From CAZODA01 sp964578485 (lineage in GTDB: Bacteria > Bacteroidota > Bacteroidia > Bacteroidales > Marinilabiliaceae), in the NCBI GenBank assembly GCA_964578485.1, contig CAZODA010000051.1:1-23132 (forward strand): DNA of 23,132 bases, written 5' to 3'. The notes beneath the pieces are model-generated. The model was given only the letters and a program-made list of their open reading frames with translations. It was not told where the DNA came from and did no database searches. Each line of letters starts with the position of its first letter. Position 1 is the stretch's first letter. Below, one piece after another: positions 1 through 7,384 of the stretch. The position numbers and the translations under genes are program-made.

Positions 1-79
1 ATTACAACACTTCCAAAAATTTTGAACCCCTTTTTTGAAAATAATTTGTTAATGCTCGGATAAAATGTGAAATCTAAAC

Positions 80-556
80 TTAGGAATCTTTATCTCCTTG
101 CTCTTTATTCCCTTTATCCTCAGCTGCCTTCTCCCCCTCTGCCTCTTTCACTTTCTCCTTTTCAGCAATATGACTTTCAATTTTCTCCTTAGTAATATAT
201 TCTTTTTCTTTTAATATATTAAACCAGGCAAATACTTTTTTAATATCTGAAGGATAAACTCTGTACTGATCATAATCGGGCACTACTTCTTTAAACTTTT
301 CTTTTAAAGTGGCAACATCCGATTTTGGATCAACCTTTAACTCCTTATTGAAAATATCAATAAAAACCTCTACAAGATGTTTTTCACCCTCTTCGGTATA
401 AATAGAAATATCATCAAGCGCACTAATACGCGAGCTTGCATAAACGGGCATTCGTTTACCATCTGCTAAAGATTCCACAATAACGGTGTTTCTGGCCTGA
501 GAAACTAACTTATAAAGACCGGGATAACCCGAAACAGATAAGATGTCTTTTACCAT
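80..556 (-). CDS. DUF5606 domain protein, Bacteroidota-specific
   Basis: A 158-residue protein recognised as the DUF5606 family by its N-terminus (MVKDILSVSGYPGLYKLVSQ) and the following strand-rich segment around residues 20-60 (VIVESLADGKRMPVYASSRISALDDISIYT). Residues 70-125 look helical. The last 30 or so residues are a low-complexity, highly charged Lys/Glu/Asp tail that is probably disordered. There is no signal peptide or membrane segment, so it is probably cytoplasmic. The biochemical function of the family is not known to me and I assign none. The ATG at 556 is preceded by a good Bacteroidota promoter (577-606), leaving a leader of about 15-20 nt. Recognition is from memory of the family pattern, not from a search. 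Confidence 0.85.
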   Translation of the reverse strand: MVKDILSVSGYPGLYKLVSQARNTVIVESLADGKRMPVYASSRISALDDISIYTEEGEKHLVEVFIDIFNKELKVDPKSDVATLKEKFKEVVPDYDQYRVYPSDIKKVFAWFNILKEKEYITKEKIESHIAEKEKVKEAEGEKAAEDKGNKEQGDKDS

Positions 557-576
557 AATTATGAATTTTGATGCTG

Positions 577-606
577 CAAAAATAGTATATTCCTACATAC
601 AACAAA
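577..606 (-). promoter_or_regulatory. Bacteroidota-type promoter for the DUF5606 gene
   Basis: Read on the minus strand: TTTG (606-603), an 18-nt spacer, then TATTTTTG (584-577), matching the consensus TTTG-N17-23-TAnnTTTG exactly. It lies 21 nt upstream of the ATG at 556, so the predicted leader is very short. Confidence 0.7.
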
Positions 607-701
607 ACCTAAGAAACAATAATATTGATTTTTTTTTCTTAGCTCTTATTTTTTAACGACTTCCGTTATATAAATTAATGACATAGTATGTTCAACAAAT
701 C

Positions 702-722
702 TATATGATCAAAGATTATATA
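702..722. other. Short AT-rich dyad between divergent genes
   Basis: TATATGATC (702-710), a 3-nt loop, then GATTATATA (714-722): a 9-bp inverted repeat with one G/T position. It lies between the DUF5606 promoter and the dipeptidyl peptidase gene and is followed by an A-run, so it does not look like a terminator for either gene. It could be an operator or chance in AT-rich DNA. The rest of 607-780 shows nothing I can interpret. Confidence 0.25.
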
Positions 723-780
723 AAAAAAAGATATGAGATAAAAGAAATGACTCTTACAAATAGTTTTAATCGAATTTTAT

Positions 781-788
781 TAGATTTG
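781..788 (+). promoter_or_regulatory. Possible -7 box for the dipeptidyl peptidase gene
   Basis: TAGATTTG matches the Bacteroidota -7 consensus TAnnTTTG and lies 67 nt before the ATG at 856. No good TTTG -33 element is present at the right spacing, so this is a weak call. Confidence 0.35.
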
Positions 789-855
789 AAAAATAAACGT
801 CAGTTCTGTAGATTCTAAAGAAATCAAAAGTACAATATTTTAAAAACTGCTTGAA

Positions 856-3048
856 ATGAGTAAATTATATTCAATAATAATATTAAGTCTTGCTTCTTTG
901 ATTTGTATTAATGCACAACAAAAGACAGTAGAACTTGAGGATTTTATTTCGAAAGACAGCTTCCGCCGAAAACAAGTCAATATAAAGCCAATGAAAGACG
1001 GAAAATTTTATTCTGTTTTAGAAAATAATGGTTCACAAATTGTCAAATATGCTTATGACAAAGAGGCTAAAATTGAAGTTATAGCCGACATCCCCAATCT
1101 AAAAAAAACTCCCATCAAATCTATAATCGATTATAAATTTAGTGATGATGAAAGCAAAATACTTGTTTACAGAAATCGCGAAAATATTCATCGTCATTCC
1201 TTTAAAGCCGATTATTTTGTGATAGATGTCAAACGAAATGAAATAGAACCCTTATCACATAACGGAAAACAGCAGGAAGCCGAATTTTCTCCCGATGGAT
1301 ATAGTGTTGCCTTTGTACGTAATAACAATATTTTTATTCGGAATTTGCGCTTTGGAACTGAAGCAGCTGTTACAAGTGATGGAAAAAAGAATCATATTAT
1401 TAATGGAATACCCGATTGGGTATATGAAGAGGAATTTTCGTTTACTAAAGCTTTTGAATGGTCACCCGATAATCAAGAGCTGGCTTTTCTTAAATTTGAT
1501 GAGTCGGAAGTTGATGAATATGATTTCCCTCTTTATAAAGGGTCTTTTCCATCATTGGATGATAACGAACTATACCCCGACAGCTATATTTATAAATATC
1601 CAAAAGCAGGAAGATCAAACTCGCTGGTGAGTGTACATGTTTATAATCTACGCCATAGAACAACAAAAAAAATGGAGTTAGATGATCAAAACATTTATAT
1701 CCCAAGAATTAAATGGACAACACAGAGCAATCAGCTTGCTATTATTTCCTTAACAAGAAGACAGGATCAATTAGATCTTTATTTTGTAAATTCAACTTCA
1801 GGAGTTGCAAGAGTGATTTTTACTGATAGAAATAAACGATATATAGAAGAAAGTGAATTAGATAATATAATATTTTTAGAAAATGGAGAACATTTTCTGT
1901 ACTTAGGTGAAAGCGATGGCTATAAACATCTTCATCTTTATGGAACAGACGGACGACATATAAGGCAAATCACAAAAGGCGACTGGGATGTTACACGTTA
2001 TTTGGATTTTGATGCAAGTAATAATACTTTATATTTTCAGGCAGCTGCAATATCACCACTTCAAAGAGAAGTGTATTCAATAAACATTAATGGCACAAAA
2101 CAAACAAAACTCTCTGTTAACACAGGAATAAACATGGCATGGTTTAGTTCTAATAAAAATTACTATGTCAATAGCTTCAGCAATACAAAAACTCCCCCGC
2201 TTTATCAGGTGTTTAACAGCAAAAATGGAAAGTTGTTAAAAACTATCGAAGATAATAGTGAATTGAAAAACAAATTCAATGAGTATAAATTGCCTATGAA
2301 GGAGTTTTTTACATTTACAACAGTTGATGGTAGTTTATTGAACGGATGGATGATAAAACCTCCAAACTTTAACCCGGAAAAACAATATCCCCTATTAATG
2401 ATACAATATAGCGGTCCGGGATCACAAAGCGTCCTTGACCAATGGGAAAACGGATGGGAATTTTTTCTGGCATCTAAAGGATATGTTGTAAGTTGTGTTG
2501 ATGGCAGGGGAACAGGAGGACGAGGTGAAGATTTTAAAAAACAAACATATATGCAGTTAGGCAAACTCGAAAGCGAAGATCAAGTTGCTGCTGCCGAACA
2601 CCTTGCTAAATTAGCTTATATAGATAAAAACAGAATTGGAATTTGGGGCTGGAGTTATGGTGGATATATTGCAGCTCTATCAATGAGTATTTCTGATATA
2701 TTTAAAGTTGGCATTGCTGTTGCTCCGGTTACACACTGGAAGTTTTATGATACAATTTATACTGAACGCTTTATGCGAAAACCACAAGAAAACCCCTCAG
2801 GCTATAATAATTATTCACCTTTGGACATGGCAGATAAGCTTTCAGGACATCTACTCTTAATACACGGAACAGCCGATAATAACGTTCATCTCCAAAATAC
2901 CATGGAATACAGTGACAAACTGATTCAGGCAGGTAAACAGTTCGATATGTTTATTTATCCCAACAGAGAACACGATTTAATGGGCGGTAATGTAAGAATG
3001 CACCTGTATAATATGAAATTTAATTTTTTAGAAAAAAAATTAAAATAA
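856..3048 (+). CDS. Dipeptidyl peptidase IV (S9B family serine peptidase), secreted
   Basis: A 730-residue exopeptidase that removes N-terminal dipeptides, preferentially Xaa-Pro, from peptides in the periplasm or at the cell surface. Residues 1-20 form a signal peptide ending INA before QQ. The N-terminal half is the beta-propeller and carries DWVYEEE (residues 187-193), whose Glu residues bind the substrate N-terminus in DPP IV enzymes. The C-terminal half is the alpha/beta hydrolase: YSGPGS with the oxyanion Tyr, then GWSYGG with nucleophile Ser600, Asp674 in GTADNNVH, and His706 in NREHD. All three catalytic residues are present. The usual second Asp of GTADDNVH is Asn675 here. Length is typical for bacterial DPP IV. 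No partner genes adjoin; the gene stands alone, and its stop codon lies inside the first copy of a direct repeat (3047-3074). Confidence 0.95.
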   Translation: MSKLYSIIILSLASLICINAQQKTVELEDFISKDSFRRKQVNIKPMKDGKFYSVLENNGSQIVKYAYDKEAKIEVIADIPNLKKTPIKSIIDYKFSDDESKILVYRNRENIHRHSFKADYFVIDVKRNEIEPLSHNGKQQEAEFSPDGYSVAFVRNNNIFIRNLRFGTEAAVTSDGKKNHIINGIPDWVYEEEFSFTKAFEWSPDNQELAFLKFDESEVDEYDFPLYKGSFPSLDDNELYPDSYIYKYPKAGRSNSLVSVHVYNLRHRTTKKMELDDQNIYIPRIKWTTQSNQLAIISLTRRQDQLDLYFVNSTSGVARVIFTDRNKRYIEESELDNIIFLENGEHFLYLGESDGYKHLHLYGTDGRHIRQITKGDWDVTRYLDFDASNNTLYFQAAAISPLQREVYSININGTKQTKLSVNTGINMAWFSSNKNYYVNSFSNTKTPPLYQVFNSKNGKLLKTIEDNSELKNKFNEYKLPMKEFFTFTTVDGSLLNGWMIKPPNFNPEKQYPLLMIQYSGPGSQSVLDQWENGWEFFLASKGYVVSCVDGRGTGGRGEDFKKQTYMQLGKLESEDQVAAAEHLAKLAYIDKNRIGIWGWSYGGYIAALSMSISDIFKVGIAVAPVTHWKFYDTIYTERFMRKPQENPSGYNNYSPLDMADKLSGHLLLIHGTADNNVHLQNTMEYSDKLIQAGKQFDMFIYPNREHDLMGGNVRMHLYNMKFNFLEKKLK

Positions 3049-3130
3049 ATTAGTTGATGTGATAATTAGTGGATGTGATGATTAGCAGATGTGATGATTA
3101 GCAAATTAGTTGATGTGATAATTAGTGGAT
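3047..3130. repeat. Perfect 28-bp direct repeat in an ATTAG-rich low-complexity tract
   Basis: The 28 bases at 3047-3074 recur exactly at 3103-3130, a 56-bp offset. The unit begins AAATTAGTTGATGTGATAAT. The tract continues to about 3168 with the word ATTAG separated by short variable triplets (tgg, caa, tag); I count eleven ATTAG between 3050 and 3168. The first copy includes the TAA stop of the dipeptidyl peptidase gene (3046-3048). There is no coding potential and no terminator-like hairpin. Confidence 0.85.
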
Positions 3131-3682
3131 TAGTGGATTAGCAAATTAGTAGATTAGTAGATTAGTTATGAATTATAAATTATGAATTATGGGTTAAAAT
3201 GTTGAGGATGTTGAGGACTACGTCGTTTAGATTGAGCGTAGCGAAATCCCGACTCTCGCTAAAGCGGGACAGGTTGCGCCGGTAGGCGTGAGACGGGAAT
3301 GGTTTAGATTAGCAGATTAGTTATAAACAATGATCAATGAACAATGAACTCTGAACTCAAAACTCTAAACTCAAAACTCTAAACTCTAAACTCTTCCCGT
3401 TTCCCGCTTACGCGGTCACGGGATTTCGCTTCGCTCAAAAACTCGAAACCCCCGATTCAATTATGAATTACGAATTGCTTAATTAGTCCGCAAAGTTGCA
3501 AAGCATACACCTTGGCGTCTTAGCGTCTTAGCGAGAGAATATTTCACGCGAAGGACGCAAAGATATCCTAAACCCAAAACCGGACATTGAGTGAGAAAAA
3601 TGTTATTTCTGTTGAACCAGTTAAATCCCACATATTCAGATTTTTTCTCAAAGCAGGATGCTTTGAGTACATTGATGACTGT
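3049..3682. other. 634-bp gene-free interval made of several short repeat families
   Basis: No reading frame here resembles a protein. In order, the interval holds: the ATTAG/GATGTGA tract with its 28-bp direct repeat (3047-3168); TATGAATTA words (3167-3191); the inverted-arm element with the AACTCTA tandem (3232-3438); another TATGAATTACGAATT stretch (3462-3476); an element with CGCAAAG and GTCTTAGCG words (3489-3562); a weak TTGAGTGAGAAAAA / TTTTTTCTCAAA dyad (3588-3652); and a TGATGACTG direct repeat (3673-3681 and 3687-3695) that runs into the next gene. No promoter or terminator is evident. Confidence 0.8.
3232..3438. repeat. Inverted repeat arms flanking a tandem AACTCTA tract
   Basis: The 20 bases at 3232-3251 (beginning TTGAGCGTAGCG) are matched in reverse complement by 3419-3438 with one mismatch. 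Further inward there is looser similarity: AGCGGGA near 3263-3269 and its complement TCCCGCT near 3401-3407. Between the arms lies a tandem run of AACTCTAAACTCAAA-type units (about 3344-3393). The arms are GC-richer than the surrounding DNA. This resembles short interspersed repeats seen between genes in many Bacteroidota genomes. Confidence 0.7.
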
Positions 3683-3886
3683 TTACTGATGACTGATATT
3701 TCGTGATTTAATATCTTTTTGTTTTGCAGCCAATTCAGCAAGCTCTTTCCGCAAGGAACATCCCATACCGCAACTTTTCACACAAAGAGAATCTCCTTCA
3801 TCAGCAAATATAATTTTCCATATTCCCACGAACACATAAATTATTGAAGCACTCACCGCAATAAAAGTCAAAACATCCTGTATCAT
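3683..3886 (-). CDS. FeoB-associated Cys-rich membrane protein
   Basis: A 67-residue protein with one N-terminal membrane segment (about residues 3-27) followed by the motif CVKSCGMGC (Cys35, Cys39, Cys43), which defines the FeoB-associated Cys-rich family. It is encoded just downstream of feoAB and is probably co-transcribed and involved in ferrous iron uptake. The cysteines could handle metal or redox chemistry, but the molecular role is not established. I chose the ATG at 3886; an in-frame TTG at 3898 would add four residues. The gap to the feoAB stop is 23 nt. The last residues (ISHQ) are encoded by a TGATGACTG-type repeat shared with the neighbouring intergenic mosaic, so the C-terminus may have been altered by repeat growth. 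Confidence 0.88.
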   Translation of the reverse strand: MIQDVLTFIAVSASIIYVFVGIWKIIFADEGDSLCVKSCGMGCSLRKELAELAAKQKDIKSRNISHQ

Positions 3887-3909
3887 ATTAAATTTCAATA
3901 ATTAAATAT

Positions 3910-6405
3910 TCAAAAAAACATAGATCCAATTTGATACACCATAAATGAAACCAACCATGCAAGTCCTGTAGTGTAAAGCATAGTAAAAAGGGCCCATTTC
4001 CATGATCCTGATTCCTTACTAATAGCCGTAATTACAGCAATACACGGGAAATAGATCAAAGTAAACATTAAAAAGGCAAGTGCTACTACAGGAGTATAAA
4101 CGGGTGAACCATCCTCATAAGTATCAGCTTTTAAATTCGTGATTAAAGCCGAACTATCTTCATCCAGTGTTGGATCAGAAGAATGATATAAAACCGACAT
4201 AGTACTCACAACAATTTCTTTTGCTGCTATACCACTTAAAAGACTAATCCCCATTTTCCAATCAAATCCGAGTGGCCGTATTACAGGCTCAACAGCATGA
4301 CCAAGTCGGCCAATATAACTTTGTGACTGTTGATCGCCCCTTTCTTTAGATTTTAAATCCAAGACTCTCTCATAATCTTCATAATCCATATATACAGGAC
4401 GTGAGTCAAGATTGAGTTTTTCGAAATTTTCATACTTATGCGCCACTTCCATTAACTCAGCATGATAAGTTTCAAAATTACTGCTCTCACGTGGGAAATA
4501 GCCTAAAAACCATATTATAATGGAAGCAACCAATATTACTCCTCCCATTTTTCGTAGATATTGCTGACCCTTAAACCACATCTGACGAAGGGTATTACGC
4601 ATGGTGGGAATACGATAAGGAGGTAATTCCATAACAAAAGGCAAATCATCTCTGGTAAATACAAACCTCTTGAATAAACGTGCAACAATAACAGCAATTA
4701 ATATCCCGGTAGTATATAATACAAACAAAATGGTGCCCGGATACTCAGGGAAAAAAGCAGCAATAAAAAGAATATAAACAGGCAAACGAGCACTACACGA
4801 CATAAAAGGGTTGATTAACATAGTAAGTAAACGACTGTTCCTGTCTTCTATAGTTCGCGTAGCCATTATTGCAGGCACATTACAGCCAAAGCCCATTATC
4901 ATGGGAATGAAAGATTTACCGTGCAAGCCTATTTTTTGCATTACCTTATCCATGATAAATGCTGCACGTGCCATATAACCGGTATCTTCCATAAAGGAAA
5001 TAAAGAAAAATAAAATAAGAATATTGGGTAAAAATACTATTACCCCTCCCACCCCGGCTATAACACCATCAATAAGCAAGTCTTTAAATGAACCATCAAC
5101 CATTACATCTCTTAACCAGCCCGAAAGCCAGGCAACTCCATTTTCAATCCACTCCATGGGATATTCACCAAGTGAAAAGGTCGATTGAAACATCAGCCAC
5201 ATAAAAAGAAAGAAAACCGGAAAACCCCAAACCCTATGAGTTAATACCGAATCTATCGCATCGGTACGATGGCGCCGCTTAACAGGACTTTCCCTGAAAG
5301 TCTCCCTTAAAGCTCCTGCAATAAAGCCATATCTGGCATCAGTAATCACAGAATCAATATCTTCGCGTAAAAGACTTTCAATTTTTGTTATCTGTTGATC
5401 AGCTTCATCTAAAACATCAAAATATTTCTCCTTCTTTATAAGCTTGCGATAACCTTTGTCCTGCTCCAATAATTTAATAGCCAAAAATCTGGGGGTAAGC
5501 TGCAATTTTAAAGCAGGATGATTTTTGATTTTCTCTTCTATTTGGTTGAAAGAACTTTCAAGTGGCTCTCCAAAATTTATCCGTACAGAACGTGCCTCAG
5601 GAATTTTCTCCTCATAAACATCAATAACCTGATCAAAAAGTTTTTTTAAACCACGGCCTCGTGAACCAACAGTTGGCACAATAGGCATACCAAGCAAAGA
5701 ACCCAAATGATGATAATCAACTTGATCACCATTTTTTTTAAGCATATCATACATGTTAAGCGCAATTACTACCTTAACATCCATATGAATCAATTGGGTG
5801 GTTAAATATAAATTTCGCTCCAGATTAGAGGCATCAACAACATTGATAACAATATCAGGCATTTGTTTACTGATATGATCACGTACAAACACCTCTTCAG
5901 GACTATAAGCTGAAAGTGAATAAGTTCCTGGAAGATCGGATAAATGAAAAGTATAACCGTTGTGATTAAAAGTTGAAGTCTTTACATCAACAGTAACGCC
6001 ACCATAATTGCCAACATGCTCGTAAGAACCACTGGCATGATTAAATAATGATGTTTTTCCACAATTGGGATTGCCAACAAGAGCTATATGTATCTCTTTA
6101 CGCTTTTCTGCAACAGCCATTCGCAATATGTCCTCATCAAGAGTTCCATGATAAGTGTTCTCAACACTACGCATGGCATCTTCAACCGTTACCACCTCAA
6201 TAAGCTCGGCTTCACTGCGACGTAAAGATACCTTATATTCTAATATCTGATATTCTATAGGATCATTTAAAGGAGCATTTTTAATAACAGTGACCTTCTT
6301 TCCTTTAACAAAACCCATTTCAAGAATGCGACGCCTAAACGCACCGTGACCACGCACCTTAACAATTACAGCTTCCTGGCCGTTAGTAAGATCAGATAAT
6401 AACAT
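3910..6405 (-). CDS. feoB: Ferrous iron transporter FeoA-FeoB fusion
   Basis: An 831-residue inner-membrane Fe(II) transporter. Residues 1-72 form a FeoA (SH3-like) domain fused to FeoB, an arrangement common in Bacteroidota. The G-protein domain starts near residue 105: G1 GNPNCGKT (111-118), G2 Thr in GGVTVD (about 135-140), G3 DLPG (157-160), G4 NMYD (217-220). A cytosolic helical region follows, then a polytopic membrane part with two gate regions, including the stretch around GFGCNVPAIMATRTIE with its conserved Cys. A hydrophilic segment of about 60 residues (from ESSNFETY to GDQQSQ) interrupts the membrane part before SYIGRLGHAVEP and looks longer than in E. coli FeoB. The gene starts at the ATG at 6405 behind a good promoter (6431-6464) and is followed by the Cys-rich Feo protein. 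Confidence 0.97.
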   Translation of the reverse strand: MLLSDLTNGQEAVIVKVRGHGAFRRRILEMGFVKGKKVTVIKNAPLNDPIEYQILEYKVSLRRSEAELIEVVTVEDAMRSVENTYHGTLDEDILRMAVAEKRKEIHIALVGNPNCGKTSLFNHASGSYEHVGNYGGVTVDVKTSTFNHNGYTFHLSDLPGTYSLSAYSPEEVFVRDHISKQMPDIVINVVDASNLERNLYLTTQLIHMDVKVVIALNMYDMLKKNGDQVDYHHLGSLLGMPIVPTVGSRGRGLKKLFDQVIDVYEEKIPEARSVRINFGEPLESSFNQIEEKIKNHPALKLQLTPRFLAIKLLEQDKGYRKLIKKEKYFDVLDEADQQITKIESLLREDIDSVITDARYGFIAGALRETFRESPVKRRHRTDAIDSVLTHRVWGFPVFFLFMWLMFQSTFSLGEYPMEWIENGVAWLSGWLRDVMVDGSFKDLLIDGVIAGVGGVIVFLPNILILFFFISFMEDTGYMARAAFIMDKVMQKIGLHGKSFIPMIMGFGCNVPAIMATRTIEDRNSRLLTMLINPFMSCSARLPVYILFIAAFFPEYPGTILFVLYTTGILIAVIVARLFKRFVFTRDDLPFVMELPPYRIPTMRNTLRQMWFKGQQYLRKMGGVILVASIIIWFLGYFPRESSNFETYHAELMEVAHKYENFEKLNLDSRPVYMDYEDYERVLDLKSKERGDQQSQSYIGRLGHAVEPVIRPLGFDWKMGISLLSGIAAKEIVVSTMSVLYHSSDPTLDEDSSALITNLKADTYEDGSPVYTPVVALAFLMFTLIYFPCIAVITAISKESGSWKWALFTMLYTTGLAWLVSFMVYQIGSMFF

Positions 6406-6430
6406 AAATATATTTGAAAATAAAAATGAA

Positions 6431-6464
6431 CAAAATTAGCAGAAGATTTCCTATTATTAACAAA
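6431..6464 (-). promoter_or_regulatory. Bacteroidota-type promoter for feoAB
   Basis: Read on the minus strand: TTTG (6464-6461), a 22-nt spacer, then TAATTTTG (6438-6431). Both elements match consensus and the ATG lies 25 nt further on. I saw no classical Fur box in or beside it. Confidence 0.7.
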
Positions 6465-6695
6465 ATTCACAATTAATATTAAACAATTGTAACAGCGAAA
6501 AAGTTTAAAACTATCGCTACAACAAGGAAAAACTTAATCCGAATTAAAAGAAAATAAAAAAAGAAGTCTTATAAGACAGGCTATAAGAAATAGGAAAATC
6601 AAAGATTACAGAATCTAACACTTAAACTATGCAAAACCCTGAAATGAAGTAAGATTGAATAAATAAAATATTCAAAAAAAAATAACAATGCAATG

Positions 6696-6725
6696 AAAAA
6701 ACAAAGGCTGCCAATCAGGGCAGCC
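6696..6725 (-). terminator. Rho-independent terminator after the DUF3276 gene
   Basis: On the minus strand GGCTGCC, a 6-nt loop, GGCAGCC, then TTTGTTTTTT. The 7-bp GC-rich stem starts 10 nt past the TAA at 6736-6738. Confidence 0.88.
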
Positions 6726-6735
6726 ACTTGCGTTG

Positions 6736-7122
6736 TTACTTGTTTAAATCTTCAAATTCGATGTCGGTAAAACCATTGGAAACAACAGGTTCTAATTTTT
6801 TATCATCTTCAGAAGGTTTATCAGGTACTTTTTCTACTACTTCATCACCCTTTACCTCTTTAATGTAATTAATTGCCTCCAAAAGGCCATTGGTAAATTT
6901 CTCAAAATCCTCCTTATAAAGAAAAATTTTGTGCTTCTCAAAATAAAATCGACCATCGTCATCAAACCTCTTTTTACTTTCAGTAAGAGTTAAATAATAA
7001 TCGTTTCTCCGGGTCGCTTTGACATCAAAAAAATAAGTCCTTTTTCCCGCTCTTACGGCTTTTGAAAAGATTTCTTCCCTTTCTTTCCTTTCAAAACCTT
7101 CGTTTTTGTCTAATCCTTCCAT
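6736..7122 (-). CDS. DUF3276 / PUR-family nucleic-acid-binding protein
   Basis: A 128-residue protein matching DUF3276, the bacterial PUR-alpha-like family common in Bacteroidota. The core, residues about 15-90, contains IFSKAVRAGKRTYFFDVKATRRNDYYLTLTESKK and ends with the helix EDFEKFTNGLLEAINYIKE; I recognise it from this pattern. PUR repeats bind single-stranded DNA or RNA, so a nucleic-acid-binding role in the cytoplasm is likely, but the target is unknown. The C-terminal 35 residues are acidic and low complexity. It is a single-gene unit with its own strong terminator, divergent from nusB. No fully matching promoter was found in 7123-7330; CATTTTTG near 7168-7175 on the minus strand is the closest -7 match. 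Confidence 0.88.
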   Translation of the reverse strand: MEGLDKNEGFERKEREEIFSKAVRAGKRTYFFDVKATRRNDYYLTLTESKKRFDDDGRFYFEKHKIFLYKEDFEKFTNGLLEAINYIKEVKGDEVVEKVPDKPSEDDKKLEPVVSNGFTDIEFEDLNK

Positions 7123-7313
7123 CTCAAATTTTTATTATATTTAAAAAAACGCTAATGGTTTCGATAGCCAAAAATGGGAATTAATTTTCAAATATCACAA
7201 GTTTTATTAACAAAATTTTCTAAATTTTAGTTTAAAGGCTAAATTATAGCGCTTATTATCTGAATTTTCACCCTTTAGATATTAATCTTTAGGATTTTTT
7301 AGCAACAAATTAA

Positions 7314-7344
7314 ATTGCAGTAAATAAAAAAACACCTATTTTTG
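7314..7344 (+). promoter_or_regulatory. Promoter for the nusB-yajC-ybbR-coaE cluster
   Basis: ATTG (7314-7317; three of four bases match TTTG), a 19-nt spacer, then TATTTTTG (7337-7344). The predicted leader to the ATG at 7385 is about 33 nt. Confidence 0.6.
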
Positions 7345-7384
7345 TTTTCAAATAAAATAAATTCCAAATAAAGCTCTCTTTAAA

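Larger units (their letters stand above)
6406..6735. other. 330-bp intergenic interval between feoAB and the DUF3276 gene
   Basis: It holds the feoAB promoter (6431-6464) and the DUF3276 terminator (6696-6725). Between them are a layered imperfect hairpin at 6487-6525 (paired segments TTGT/ACAA, GCGA/TCGC and AGTT/AACT) and a perfect 12-bp palindrome GTCTTATAAGAC at 6566-6577. Both lie upstream of the feoAB -33 box and could bind a regulator. No gene is visible. Confidence 0.6.

Noticed and set aside
1..79. Possible end of a plus-strand gene (open from base 1 to the TAA at 61-63)
   Set aside because: Only 20 codons with no recognisable family; cannot be supported.
1490..1705. Opposite-strand and out-of-frame open frames inside dipeptidyl peptidase, thrS, lepB and nrfA
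   Set aside because: They lie wholly inside genes with clear family motifs, and their translations lack recognisable domains.
3049..3450. CRISPR-like appearance of the repeat tract
   Set aside because: Repeats are short words with irregular spacing and no unique spacers of constant length, and no cas genes are near.
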